Notes: generated from the sequence alone by a model not told the origin. Positions 7,242 through 13,511 are shown, numbered from the stretch's first letter. The stretch is 15,435 nt of DNA from Chloroflexi bacterium UBA4733 (GCA_002404055.1 DHIZ01000086.1:1-15435), one strand, 5' to 3'. Made by a program: numbers and translations.

Positions 7242-9461
7242 CTAACTCGCAAACACCCTCCGCGGCGTCCCCGCCATACTCCGAAACACCCGTGTCGGCG
7301 GCTGCACTACGTCGTAGATCAGCCAGTGCTCCTCGGCATTCACGAGGGTCCAGGTCAGCGTATAGGGTCCGCCCGCTACCACCATCTGCACGCCGGTCGA
7401 CTCGTTGATGAGCACGTAGCGATGGCCGGTCAGCATGCCGCGCAGCGGGATGGCCACGGCGTCGCCGGGTTGCCCGTTGGCAGTCAGGCGCAGGGCCAGG
7501 GTGTTCGGGTTGTAGAGCCAGTCCATCACTCGGTCGTACTGCGCCGGCCACAGCCCGCTGAATTGCGTCAGCAGGAACCAGTAGGCGTAGGCTGCCACGA
7601 ACTGGTGGTTCGGCTGCTCGTCGACCAGCAGCCCTCGCTTCGCCCGGCCGGCGGTGAAGCTGTTGTGGTAGATGCCCCACGGCCCCGCAACCTCCCGCGG
7701 GATCGCCCCGTTGGCGACCGTCCCCGGCAGGATCAGCGCGTTCTTTACAGCCAGGCCCAGGACGGCCTGCAAGAGTTGCACCTGGCTGAGGGTCGTCGTC
7801 TGGCCCGCCGCAACCAGCCCGCCGGCATCACCGCCGTTCTCCAGCAGCAACGGGCCGATGTAGACGCCCCACTGCACCCCGGCAAAGTCGTTGTAGTCGT
7901 TCGGCCCCGTCGTGCTCACCAGCAACTGCTTGCTGCTGCCGTTCCAGGGCGTGCCTTCCACCGCGACCCAGCCCAGCGGACGCTTGTTGAAGTCCGCTGG
8001 CATATCCGTCGCGTAGTACTGGTTGCCGCTGCCGAAGCCGAAGGCGAACAGCGCGTTCTGGCCCAGGGTGGCCAGGGCCTGCGCGGTCGGGTAGGGGGCG
8101 CTCGCCGGTAACTTTGCCTGCCGCAGGCGGTTGCGCAACAGGTCCTCGGCGAAGCCCAGCCCGCTGTAGAAGCCGAAGTAGGCGCTGCCCGTCCCCACCC
8201 AACCCGTCTGGTAGGCGTAGTTCGCCGCCGGGTAGCTCGGCGTCGTGTAGGTCGTATCCCCGCCGGCCGCTCCGCCGTCGCCACTGGTCGCAAAGGCTAC
8301 TGCCAGGTCCACCAGCGGAGACTTCAGGCCGGCCGGCTGCCCCGGCACCTGATTGGCGTTCGGCGTCCCGTCAAACGCCACGTGGTTGGCGCTGTTCCAC
8401 CAGGTCTGCCAATCCGCAAACAACTTGGTCAGCGCTGCGTTGTCGCGCCCCGTGACGATGAAATACTCCAGCAGGCCCAGCAAGGACCCCTGGATCTGGT
8501 CAGTCGAGACGTAGTTCGCCCGCACGCCGCTGCGGTTCACCCAGAAGGGCATAAACCCCAAAGAACCCGCAGCCGCCCCCGCTGTTGATGCGCTGACGTA
8601 CCAGCGCAGGTAGTAGTTGTTGACGATCCAGGCCGCCTGTGTCAGGTAGGTCTGGTCGCTGGTCATACGGTAGAGCCAGCAGAGGCCGGCCAGCAGCAGA
8701 CCCGAGCAGTAGCTGTGGTCGCTCTCTGTGTCGAGGGCGACTTCCGCCACAGCCCCCGTGAAGGCGTTCACGCCCGTCACCGCCCCGAAGTTCGGCTGCG
8801 CAGAGTCCGTCTGGTAGCCGCCCGCCGGGATGGCGATCCCTGTTGTACTGCCGAAGAGGTACTGCTGCACCGCCGGTAGCGCCGCCATGATATCGACCGG
8901 TAGTGGGTCGCCCGTGCGTCGCCCCTGCTGGTAATAGTCGTTGCTGGAGTAGACGTAATTGCAGGCGCGCAGCGTGTCGATCTCCGCCACACCGTGCGTC
9001 CCCGGGTTGACGAACAGCTCCACCTGCACACCCGTCACGTGGGTCAGGTCCACCCCGGTGAAGGCCGAAAGCGCCTGGCGGATGTAGTTCCACGTCCCGT
9101 CCACCACCGTCGATGGCGTGATCGTGCCGTTCCCGCCCGTTGTCTGCAGTTGCACCGCCAGCCGGTTGACGTTCGCCGCCAGCCCCGGCTCCAGGAACAG
9201 GTCGCAGCAGAGAAACTGTGCCGCGCTGATGTTCACTGGCGTTGACAACGTACATTGCAGCGCCACGCTCACGCCGTAGATCGACGTCTGCGCCGCCTGT
9301 CCCGTGAAGGTGTATTGCAGCGTCTTCGTGCCGCCGCCGTTTCCCTGCGCCGTCCCCGCCCGCGCCGCCGCCGCCAGCCAGCTCGCGGCGTAGCCCGCGC
9401 CGTTGTCGCCGTAGAACGACCACTTCGCCCCATTATCGGCAAAGTCGTCCAGGGTGATCAC
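7242..9461 (-). CDS. Large CBM-plus-alpha-toroid protein, carbohydrate-active-like
   Basis: The frame spans up to 751 codons from a GTG at 9497 inside the repeat. A more likely start is GTG 9461 (VITLDDF..., about 739 residues) or GTG 9476; none has a good Shine-Dalgarno. Residues 1 to about 165 look like a galactose-binding-type beta-sandwich: it begins ITLDDFADNGAKWSFYG and ends GVAEIDTLRACN, as in many carbohydrate-binding modules. About 170-640 is helix-rich with repeated Trp/Tyr/Gly motifs (SDHSYCSGLLLAGLCWLYRM, GFAEDLLRNRLRQ, NHQFVAAYAYWFLLTQFSG), suggesting a six-hairpin (alpha/alpha) toroid as in glycosidases and polysaccharide lyases. The C-terminal 100 residues are beta-rich. No signal peptide is seen. 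It may be a capsid-attached glycan-binding or depolymerising protein. Catalytic residues cannot be assigned. Its place in the head module, not the tail tip, is unusual. Confidence 0.6.
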   Translation of the reverse strand: MITLDDFADNGAKWSFYGDNGAGYAASWLAAAARAGTAQGNGGGTKTLQYTFTGQAAQTSIYGVSVALQCTLSTPVNISAAQFLCCDLFLEPGLAANVNRLAVQLQTTGGNGTITPSTVVDGTWNYIRQALSAFTGVDLTHVTGVQVELFVNPGTHGVAEIDTLRACNYVYSSNDYYQQGRRTGDPLPVDIMAALPAVQQYLFGSTTGIAIPAGGYQTDSAQPNFGAVTGVNAFTGAVAEVALDTESDHSYCSGLLLAGLCWLYRMTSDQTYLTQAAWIVNNYYLRWYVSASTAGAAAGSLGFMPFWVNRSGVRANYVSTDQIQGSLLGLLEYFIVTGRDNAALTKLFADWQTWWNSANHVAFDGTPNANQVPGQPAGLKSPLVDLAVAFATSGDGGAAGGDTTYTTPSYPAANYAYQTGWVGTGSAYFGFYSGLGFAEDLLRNRLRQAKLPASAPYPTAQALATLGQNALFAFGFGSGNQYYATDMPADFNKRPLGWVAVEGTPWNGSSKQLLVSTTGPNDYNDFAGVQWGVYIGPLLLENGGDAGGLVAAGQTTTLSQVQLLQAVLGLAVKNALILPGTVANGAIPREVAGPWGIYHNSFTAGRAKRGLLVDEQPNHQFVAAYAYWFLLTQFSGLWPAQYDRVMDWLYNPNTLALRLTANGQPGDAVAIPLRGMLTGHRYVLINESTGVQMVVAGGPYTLTWTLVNAEEHWLIYDVVQPPTRVFRSMAGTPRRVFAS

Positions 9462-9480
9462 GCCCGCCTCAGCCACGGCA

Positions 9481-9525
9481 ATGTGCCACTTGAGCACTCA
9501 TTGCATGTGCCACTTGAGCACTCAT
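9481..9525 (-). repeat. Start-associated 21-bp repeat, two copies
   Basis: Two identical copies (9505-9525 and 9481-9501, start-to-start 24 bp) have centre CAAG. The first begins inside the 3' end of the small gene and they end four bases before the first candidate start of the large gene. With 24-bp spacing the two copies are in frame and read as MSAQVAHAMSAQVAHCRG, ending at a TGA (9469-9471) seven bases before the likely GTG start at 9461. Confidence 0.88.
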
Positions 9526-9761
9526 TGCTCTTCCTTTGTCTTGTCCTGCTCCCAGGCCGCATACCGCGCCTGCAGTTCTGCCGCATCGAAGCCCGCGTAG
9601 CCGCGTTGGTACACATGGAACATCGGGGCCTCCCGTGCCGCCCGCCGGCCGTAGCCGGCGAGCTCCTCCGGTAAGGTGATGACGCCGTCGCGGTCCGGCC
9701 GGAACGAGCGCCCATCCGGGGCGTCCAAACCGGCGCACCGGTCGTCAGTGGTCAGTCGCAA
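9522..9761 (-). CDS. Small unknown phage protein after the capsid gene
   Basis: The frame is open from a TTG at 9845 inside the repeat, but that start would translate the palindrome. I prefer the TTG at 9759-9761, which has GGAG 8 bases upstream and gives about 79 residues; a GTG at 9770 is another choice. The protein has a segment of the form DGRSFRPDRDGVITLPEEL followed by a basic helix and an aromatic stretch (APMFHVYQRGYAGF), then a charged C-terminal helix ending KTKEEQ. Small proteins with a ...DGR-DR-G-I... pattern occur beside phage capsid genes, but I do not recognise a family. No membrane segment is seen. It lies between two nearly identical repeat copies (9505-9525 and 9825-9845), so it may be a mobile or optional cassette. 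It could be a decoration or joining protein; this is speculative. Confidence 0.6.
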   Translation of the reverse strand: MRLTTDDRCAGLDAPDGRSFRPDRDGVITLPEELAGYGRRAAREAPMFHVYQRGYAGFDAAELQARYAAWEQDKTKEEQ

Positions 9762-9795
9762 CGTGCTCACTCCGTTCGCGGGGTCGGGGGAGACG

Positions 9796-9822
9796 TAGGG
9801 GCGGGTTTCAAACCCGCCCCTA
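9796..9822. repeat. Perfect 27-bp GC-rich palindrome of chromosomal type
   Basis: Thirteen-base arms (9796-9808 and 9810-9822) are perfectly complementary around a single base; the core is GGGGCGGGTTT and its complement. From memory this is a common interspersed palindrome in Chloroflexota and some other bacterial genomes. In the late transcript it forms a very stable hairpin just after the capsid gene, without a T-run. It could limit read-through or protect the capsid mRNA 3' end. Confidence 0.75.
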
Positions 9823-9824
9823 TA

Positions 9825-9845
9825 ATGTGCCACTTGAGCACTCAA
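9825..9845 (-). repeat. Start-associated 21-bp repeat, single copy
   Basis: One copy with centre CAAG lies four bases after the capsid stop, and the first base is altered so that it begins TTG rather than ATG. It is followed at once by the 27-bp palindrome at 9796-9822. Its peptide frame runs on into the small gene downstream, the only cluster where that is so. Confidence 0.85.
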
Positions 9846-9849
9846 TAAT

Positions 9850-11313
9850 CTATCCGTTATTGATCGCGTACAGCGCCCCCTGGATCGCCGGCAGGTACAG
9901 CTTCAGCGCCCCATAGAAGCGCACCTCCACCTGCCAGACGGGGTTGCTGCTGATCGGAGGGTAGTCGATCTCCGTGTAATCCTGCGGCAGGTCCATCTCC
10001 CACACCGTGGGGATATCCGTCGGCACGTACCAGCCCGGCAGCTTGCTGGACAAAAAGAGCATCAGCCCTTGCGGCACCGTTGGGTGGACGCGCACCGGCA
10101 GTTCCGTGCCGGTGGCCGGGTTGGTGAAGCGCGCCACGCGGAAGTTGGCGACAGCGTTGTTGACCTCGCCCTGGTTCACCAGCACCTGGTACGGCGTGCC
10201 GGCGCCCAGTGTGATGTTTGTCAGCTTCACCGACTCCTGCACGTTGCACCAGCAGGCATCGGGGTCGGCCCGGCTGGTGTTCCACATGGATTTCAGCAGC
10301 CCGGTGATGCCGACGGATGTAAGCGCGCCGCCCTGCTTGGTCAGCGTCGCCCCGTTGCCGCCCCACATCTGGCTGTAGATGCCATTGAAGGCCAGCCCCG
10401 AAGCCGTAGCGTCGGCCACCGGCGGGTTGGCGCCGCTCGACGCCGCGCTGGTGATCACCAGCGGGTCGCCGTTGCTGAACCAGAGCAGACTTCCACCCGG
10501 CAACTGCCCGCCGGAGAGCGCCGCCGCCACGTTGCCGGCAGCGACGAGGTAGTAGGTACCGCCGCTGGCCGTGGACATGTACAGGTTGAAGCCGATCACC
10601 GGCTGCCCCGCTGGGAACACCGGCGTAACGGTGATGCTGTTGGTGCTGCCGGCGCCCGTCGTCACCGTAGCCGGCGCCGCGCTGGGCAGGCTCTCGCCCA
10701 TCGGCGTGATGACCGTCTGCTTGAAGTAGTAGGCGGTGGTCGCCGGCAGGGTGCCGCCGCTGGTCGACGTAGTCGGCGTCGCCAGGTTCGGCGCAGTGCC
10801 GGCCGCGCCGGGCGCCTGCTCCTGCGCGCTGGCCGTGCTGTTCTGCCCGAACAGAATCGCGTTCTCCTCGGCGATCATCGTGGCCCGTAGGAGGTTGGTC
10901 ACGGCAAGCGCCTTGAGGTCCGTAAAACCGACCCCGGCCCACTCGCTTTCCATCGTCACGCTGTCGCCCAGCGCGAAGCTGCGGTAGGTCGCGGCAATGT
11001 CGCTCGTGTTCGTGGCAATGAGGCTTGCTGCGTTGCCCTCCGCCACGAAGCCGGAGAGGCCACCGGTGTTGATGCCGGTGACGGCCTTGTACTCGACGCG
11101 CTTGCCCTTGCCCTTGACCCGGCTGGTCATGTTGCGCACCGGCGTCAATTGCGGGAACAGCGAGTGCAGCATCTCCAGGTTATAGGCCTGGAAGCCGTTG
11201 CCGACATTCCATGCTTTGGCAGCGTCCGCCTGCAACAGCGCCTTCGGGTCACTCAACACCGCCGACCGATACGCCGCCAGCGTCTGCTGAATCTCCGCGT
11301 TCATCGATACCAT
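9850..11313 (-). CDS. Major capsid protein with an inserted Ig/FN3-like domain
   Basis: The protein has 487 residues and an ATG start with AAAGGAG 9 bases upstream; a second ATG at codon 4 is too distant. The HK97-fold pattern is seen in the N-terminal helix and arm (residues 1-60), a basic E-loop-like segment (SRVKGKGKRVEYKAV, 64-78), the spine helix region (TDLKALAVTNLLRATMIAEENAIL, residues 131-154) and a C-terminal half (about 300-487) ending in beta strands (WQVEVRFYGALKLYLPA). Residues about 178-285 differ: they are Thr/Gly/Ala-rich with FN3/Ig-type signatures (TTAYYFKQTV, GESLPSAAPATVTT, VIGFNLYMSTASGGTYYLVAAG). I read this as an Ig-like domain inserted in the capsid protein, likely exposed on the capsid surface. 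The gene follows the protease-scaffold gene, as is usual. The capsid call is strong; the insertion limits are approximate. Confidence 0.88.
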   Translation of the reverse strand: MVSMNAEIQQTLAAYRSAVLSDPKALLQADAAKAWNVGNGFQAYNLEMLHSLFPQLTPVRNMTSRVKGKGKRVEYKAVTGINTGGLSGFVAEGNAASLIATNTSDIAATYRSFALGDSVTMESEWAGVGFTDLKALAVTNLLRATMIAEENAILFGQNSTASAQEQAPGAAGTAPNLATPTTSTSGGTLPATTAYYFKQTVITPMGESLPSAAPATVTTGAGSTNSITVTPVFPAGQPVIGFNLYMSTASGGTYYLVAAGNVAAALSGGQLPGGSLLWFSNGDPLVITSAASSGANPPVADATASGLAFNGIYSQMWGGNGATLTKQGGALTSVGITGLLKSMWNTSRADPDACWCNVQESVKLTNITLGAGTPYQVLVNQGEVNNAVANFRVARFTNPATGTELPVRVHPTVPQGLMLFLSSKLPGWYVPTDIPTVWEMDLPQDYTEIDYPPISSNPVWQVEVRFYGALKLYLPAIQGALYAINNG

Positions 11314-11327
11314 CTGTTTGCTCTCCT

Positions 11328-12197
11328 TTACTGCCGCGCTCGATACATCTCGGCCAGCACCGCCGCGCCGACTTCTCGGCGCTCGTTGTCGGACAGTCCT
11401 GCCAGCACCTTCGCCGCCTCGGCGCCGCGCCTGGCGCTATCCGGCACTACACCATCGCGGTAGATGCGGTCCGGCTCGATGCCGATCCCCTTCTCGATGG
11501 CGAACACCGTTCCTTTCACCGGTTGCGCCAGCTCCTTCACTCGCGCCAGGTCGGCCTGCGTCTCCGCCAGCGCTGCCTTCGTCACCCCCAACTCCTCCGC
11601 CGTCGCCTTCGTCCGGTCGGCCAGCGCTTCCAGCCCTCGGGCGATGCCTCCCGCTAGTTTGGCGATCTCCGGGATGGCCGCCAGCGGCTCGGCTACCGCT
11701 GCCGCTGCGCTCTTGGTGATGAACTCCTGTGTCATGCGTTCCGCCAGCAGCGCCTCCACCCGTGTCGTGATGAACTTGGTAAGGTCGGCCTCGGTGGTAA
11801 AGGTCAGGGCGAGCCGCTCCGGCGTCACCAGTTCGTGTCCGCCTGCTTGCGCTGCGAAGTCCGCAGTATCGCTCTCCTCGCCGGCCGGGGATCGCGGACC
11901 CTGCCGCTCGCCCGTGCCGTTCCTCTCCAGGTTCGCCGGAGTGCGGGTGCCCTCTGGGCGATCCCCGTCCCGATCCCGGTCCGTCTCGTCAGCCAGTGCC
12001 TCAAGGCGCGCCTGCACGTCCTGCAGCATCGCCATCACCTCGCCGATCCTGGCTGGGCGGTAGACCACCGCCGGTGCGGCGTCCTGAAAGTCCGCACGGG
12101 CAGTCGCCGGGCCCGCTGCCGACCCCGCCGTGGCGGCCTTCTGGGTACCCTCCGGCTGCTCTGCCGCCCCGTCCGGCGCCTGCTCCTGGTCGGTCAT
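11328..12197 (-). CDS. Nested capsid scaffold from an internal start
   Basis: Met213 of the protease-scaffold protein (ATG at 12195-12197) is preceded by AGGAGGG (12205-12211) with about 8 bases of spacing. This is the best ribosome binding site in the window and better than that of the full-length gene. Initiation here would give a 289-residue scaffold starting MTDQEQAPDG, free of the protease and the Cys-rich linker. This copies the lambda C/Nu3 arrangement, in which one frame yields a few protease-scaffold molecules and many scaffold molecules. The evidence is the site itself and the domain boundary. It is inferred, not proven. Confidence 0.65.
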   Translation of the reverse strand: MTDQEQAPDGAAEQPEGTQKAATAGSAAGPATARADFQDAAPAVVYRPARIGEVMAMLQDVQARLEALADETDRDRDGDRPEGTRTPANLERNGTGERQGPRSPAGEESDTADFAAQAGGHELVTPERLALTFTTEADLTKFITTRVEALLAERMTQEFITKSAAAAVAEPLAAIPEIAKLAGGIARGLEALADRTKATAEELGVTKAALAETQADLARVKELAQPVKGTVFAIEKGIGIEPDRIYRDGVVPDSARRGAEAAKVLAGLSDNERREVGAAVLAEMYRARQ

Positions 12198-12833
12198 AGC
12201 TTCACCCTCCTCCCTGCCCCGGACGCCGGAGCAGAACGCACAGCGACAGGTACAGTCCGAATCGGCCGCTGTCGGCCCACACTTGCAGTCGCACCCGGCG
12301 ACGTCACACTGCGGTTCAGCGGACGTAACATCCTGAACGACCGGGCCGCTGTCACCCAGCTTCCAGGCATGCTCGCCGGCCCGTTTCAGCAGCACGAACC
12401 GGGCAGCGTCATTGGCCGGTCGATCCACGATGCTGATCTCGATCAGCTTGCCGCCGGCAATCCGGCCGTTTTTTGCAGTCCCGTCGTAGACGATGCGCGG
12501 CGCTTTGATGCCGACCGAAAAGCCGTTATAGACGCCGGCCTGGACCTTGCGCCAGGCGTCATCGTCCACGATCCGGGCTGCCAGGTATGGCCCCGGTTGC
12601 GCCAGCACGTCCACCGTCTGCGCCTTACCGACGGCACGCAGCGGGTTGTGCTGTTCCCGGATATTGCCGAACTGCGCCAGCCACGCCGGCAGTTCTCCCT
12701 TCAGCCACTCCTGATCCACGATCTGCTCGTCACAGTCGATCGCCGGCGAGCTGACGTAGCCCTCGACGATGCGCTGGCTTTCATCACCCTTTGTCGTGAA
12801 CGGAATATAGTGGTACGCAATGTCGTCAGGCAT
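11328..12833 (-). CDS. Prohead protease fused to capsid scaffold (HK97/XkdF-type)
   Basis: The protein has 501 residues and starts at an ATG with GAAGGA about 6 bases upstream. Residues 1-150 look like the herpesvirus-like/HK97 prohead serine protease (S78/U35 or XkdF type): His62 in REQHNPLR, Ser106 in GVYNGFSVGIK, and the family signature EISIVDRPAN at 132-141. Residues 176-201 hold eight cysteines in 26 residues. Residues 213-501 are an acidic, Ala/Glu-rich, coiled-coil-prone scaffold (heptads around residues 260-285 and 350-450), with a long charged low-complexity stretch between. Such fusions cleave the scaffold and capsid N-terminus during head maturation. The gene precedes the capsid gene by 14 bases, the normal order. 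A strong internal ribosome binding site before Met213 suggests that a separate scaffold is also made. Confidence is high for protease-scaffold; the Cys cluster is unexplained. Confidence 0.88.
   Translation of the reverse strand: MPDDIAYHYIPFTTKGDESQRIVEGYVSSPAIDCDEQIVDQEWLKGELPAWLAQFGNIREQHNPLRAVGKAQTVDVLAQPGPYLAARIVDDDAWRKVQAGVYNGFSVGIKAPRIVYDGTAKNGRIAGGKLIEISIVDRPANDAARFVLLKRAGEHAWKLGDSGPVVQDVTSAEPQCDVAGCDCKCGPTAADSDCTCRCAFCSGVRGREEGEAMTDQEQAPDGAAEQPEGTQKAATAGSAAGPATARADFQDAAPAVVYRPARIGEVMAMLQDVQARLEALADETDRDRDGDRPEGTRTPANLERNGTGERQGPRSPAGEESDTADFAAQAGGHELVTPERLALTFTTEADLTKFITTRVEALLAERMTQEFITKSAAAAVAEPLAAIPEIAKLAGGIARGLEALADRTKATAEELGVTKAALAETQADLARVKELAQPVKGTVFAIEKGIGIEPDRIYRDGVVPDSARRGAEAAKVLAGLSDNERREVGAAVLAEMYRARQ
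12205..12211 (-). promoter_or_regulatory. Internal ribosome binding site for the nested scaffold
   Basis: AGGAGGG on the minus strand lies 7-8 bases from the in-frame ATG at 12197, at the exact boundary between the Cys-rich linker and the scaffold part. A near-perfect Shine-Dalgarno inside a coding region at a domain boundary is unlikely to be chance. Confidence 0.65.
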
Positions 12834-12845
12834 TTCATGTCCTTC

Positions 12846-12875
12846 GTCGTAGGGGCAGGTCCCCGTGCCTGCCCT
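12846..12875. repeat. GC-rich imperfect palindrome of chromosomal type
   Basis: The sequence reads cgtaggggcaggtccccgtg on the plus strand and continues with cctgccc. The arms gggcagg (12853-12859) and cctgccc (12868-12874) are complementary around an 8-base loop. From memory it matches a widespread intergenic palindrome of Chloroflexota and related chromosomes; I could not search for it. It fills most of the 54-bp gap between the peptidase-like gene and the protease gene and ends about 12 bp before the protease gene's start codon. It has no T-run and is not an obvious terminator. Confidence 0.6.
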
Positions 12876-12887
12876 CCCCGGTGACCC

Positions 12888-13436
12888 TCACCCCACCTGA
12901 AACGCCAGCGCGTCATACTCGGCATCCCAATTCCGCACCATCGCGTCGTGGACGGCCGTTAATGGAATTCGCACCGGCACATGGTCGTAGGACCGGTAAC
13001 TATCGATGGTGTCCGTCTCCGGCGTGCCGTCGCCATCGAAGTCGACATGGCGGCAGAGGAAGTAGTGCCCGTAGTCGACGCTCTCCGCCAGGCCAAGATC
13101 GTTCACCAGCGTCTGCTCGTTGGCGCCGACGATCACGAGCCAATTGCCGTCGCGCAGCAACTGGTCGAACGTCGCCAGGTCGTTCACGCGACCGCCGACG
13201 CCGTACCAACGGAGGGTTGCCCCCGTCAGCGCCGCGGCCGCGCGCACGCAGGCCGTCAGCTCCGCGAAGGTGGCCGTCTCCCCCGGCGGCACGTAATCGC
13301 GCCCTTTGACCTGGCGGTACAGGTCGTACACGCTCACGCTGTAGCCGGCGCCGGCGAAGACCTCCTGTACGCACTCCGCCCAGCACAGGCGTGTCGGCCC
13401 TTGATCCAGCTCGGGGATGGCATCCACCACGTTCAT
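12888..13436 (-). CDS. C39-like (papain-fold) cysteine peptidase-like protein
   Basis: The protein has 182 residues from the ATG at 13436. A GTG 16 codons upstream (13484) is possible but lies inside a hairpin. The layout is that of C39-like/bacteriocin-processing-type papain folds: an N-terminal Gln (Q12) for the oxyanion hole, then a Cys in a C-W motif (C18 in RLCWAEC), a helix, then a His in DYGHYFLCRHVD (H124) and an Asp in DTIDSY (D145) that could complete Cys-His-Asp. An acidic DFDGDGTPETD loop (132-142) could bind calcium. No signal peptide is seen. Its position directly before the prohead protease suggests a role in maturation, in modifying a host protein, or as a cargo enzyme. The ribosome binding site is weak (AGAAAGAAG). 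Loss of peptidase activity is possible. Moderate confidence in the fold, low in the role. Confidence 0.55.
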   Translation of the reverse strand: MNVVDAIPELDQGPTRLCWAECVQEVFAGAGYSVSVYDLYRQVKGRDYVPPGETATFAELTACVRAAAALTGATLRWYGVGGRVNDLATFDQLLRDGNWLVIVGANEQTLVNDLGLAESVDYGHYFLCRHVDFDGDGTPETDTIDSYRSYDHVPVRIPLTAVHDAMVRNWDAEYDALAFQVG

Positions 13437-13454
13437 GGGTTGCTGCTTCTTTCT

Positions 13455-13490
13455 GCGCCCAGAGGCGCTGGAACCGCCGGTCACCGGCGG
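13455..13490 (-). other. Two adjacent hairpins in the gap before the peptidase-like gene
   Basis: A perfect 8-bp inverted repeat with a 1-base centre (13474-13481 with 13483-13490) is followed in the transcribed direction by a second 5-bp stem with a 4-base loop (13464-13468 with 13455-13459). There is no T-run, so it is not a standard terminator. It may be an RNA processing or mRNA-stabilising structure. It also buries the upstream in-frame GTG (13482-13484) of the next gene, which favours the ATG at 13436 as the start. Confidence 0.55.
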
Positions 13491-13511
13491 AACACCAACT
13501 GCCGGCGCGGT

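Noticed and set aside
7182..8111. Plus-strand open frame of 309 codons
   Set aside because: Arg/Gln/Val/Pro-rich, no motif, lies fully antisense to the large enzyme-like gene; composition is that of a shadow.
9462..9497. Start of the large protein inside the repeat (GTG 9497, LKWHIA...)
   Set aside because: The N-terminal residues come from the repeat, not the protein family; ITLDDF after GTG 9461 looks like the natural start.
9796..9822. Rho-independent terminator after the capsid gene
   Set aside because: The hairpin is strong but not followed by a T-run on either strand, and co-directional genes continue downstream.
11835..12884. Long plus-strand open frame of 349 codons across the protease gene
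   Set aside because: Arg/Leu-rich antisense shadow typical of high-GC DNA; no ribosome binding site or family signature, and the minus-strand gene is certain.
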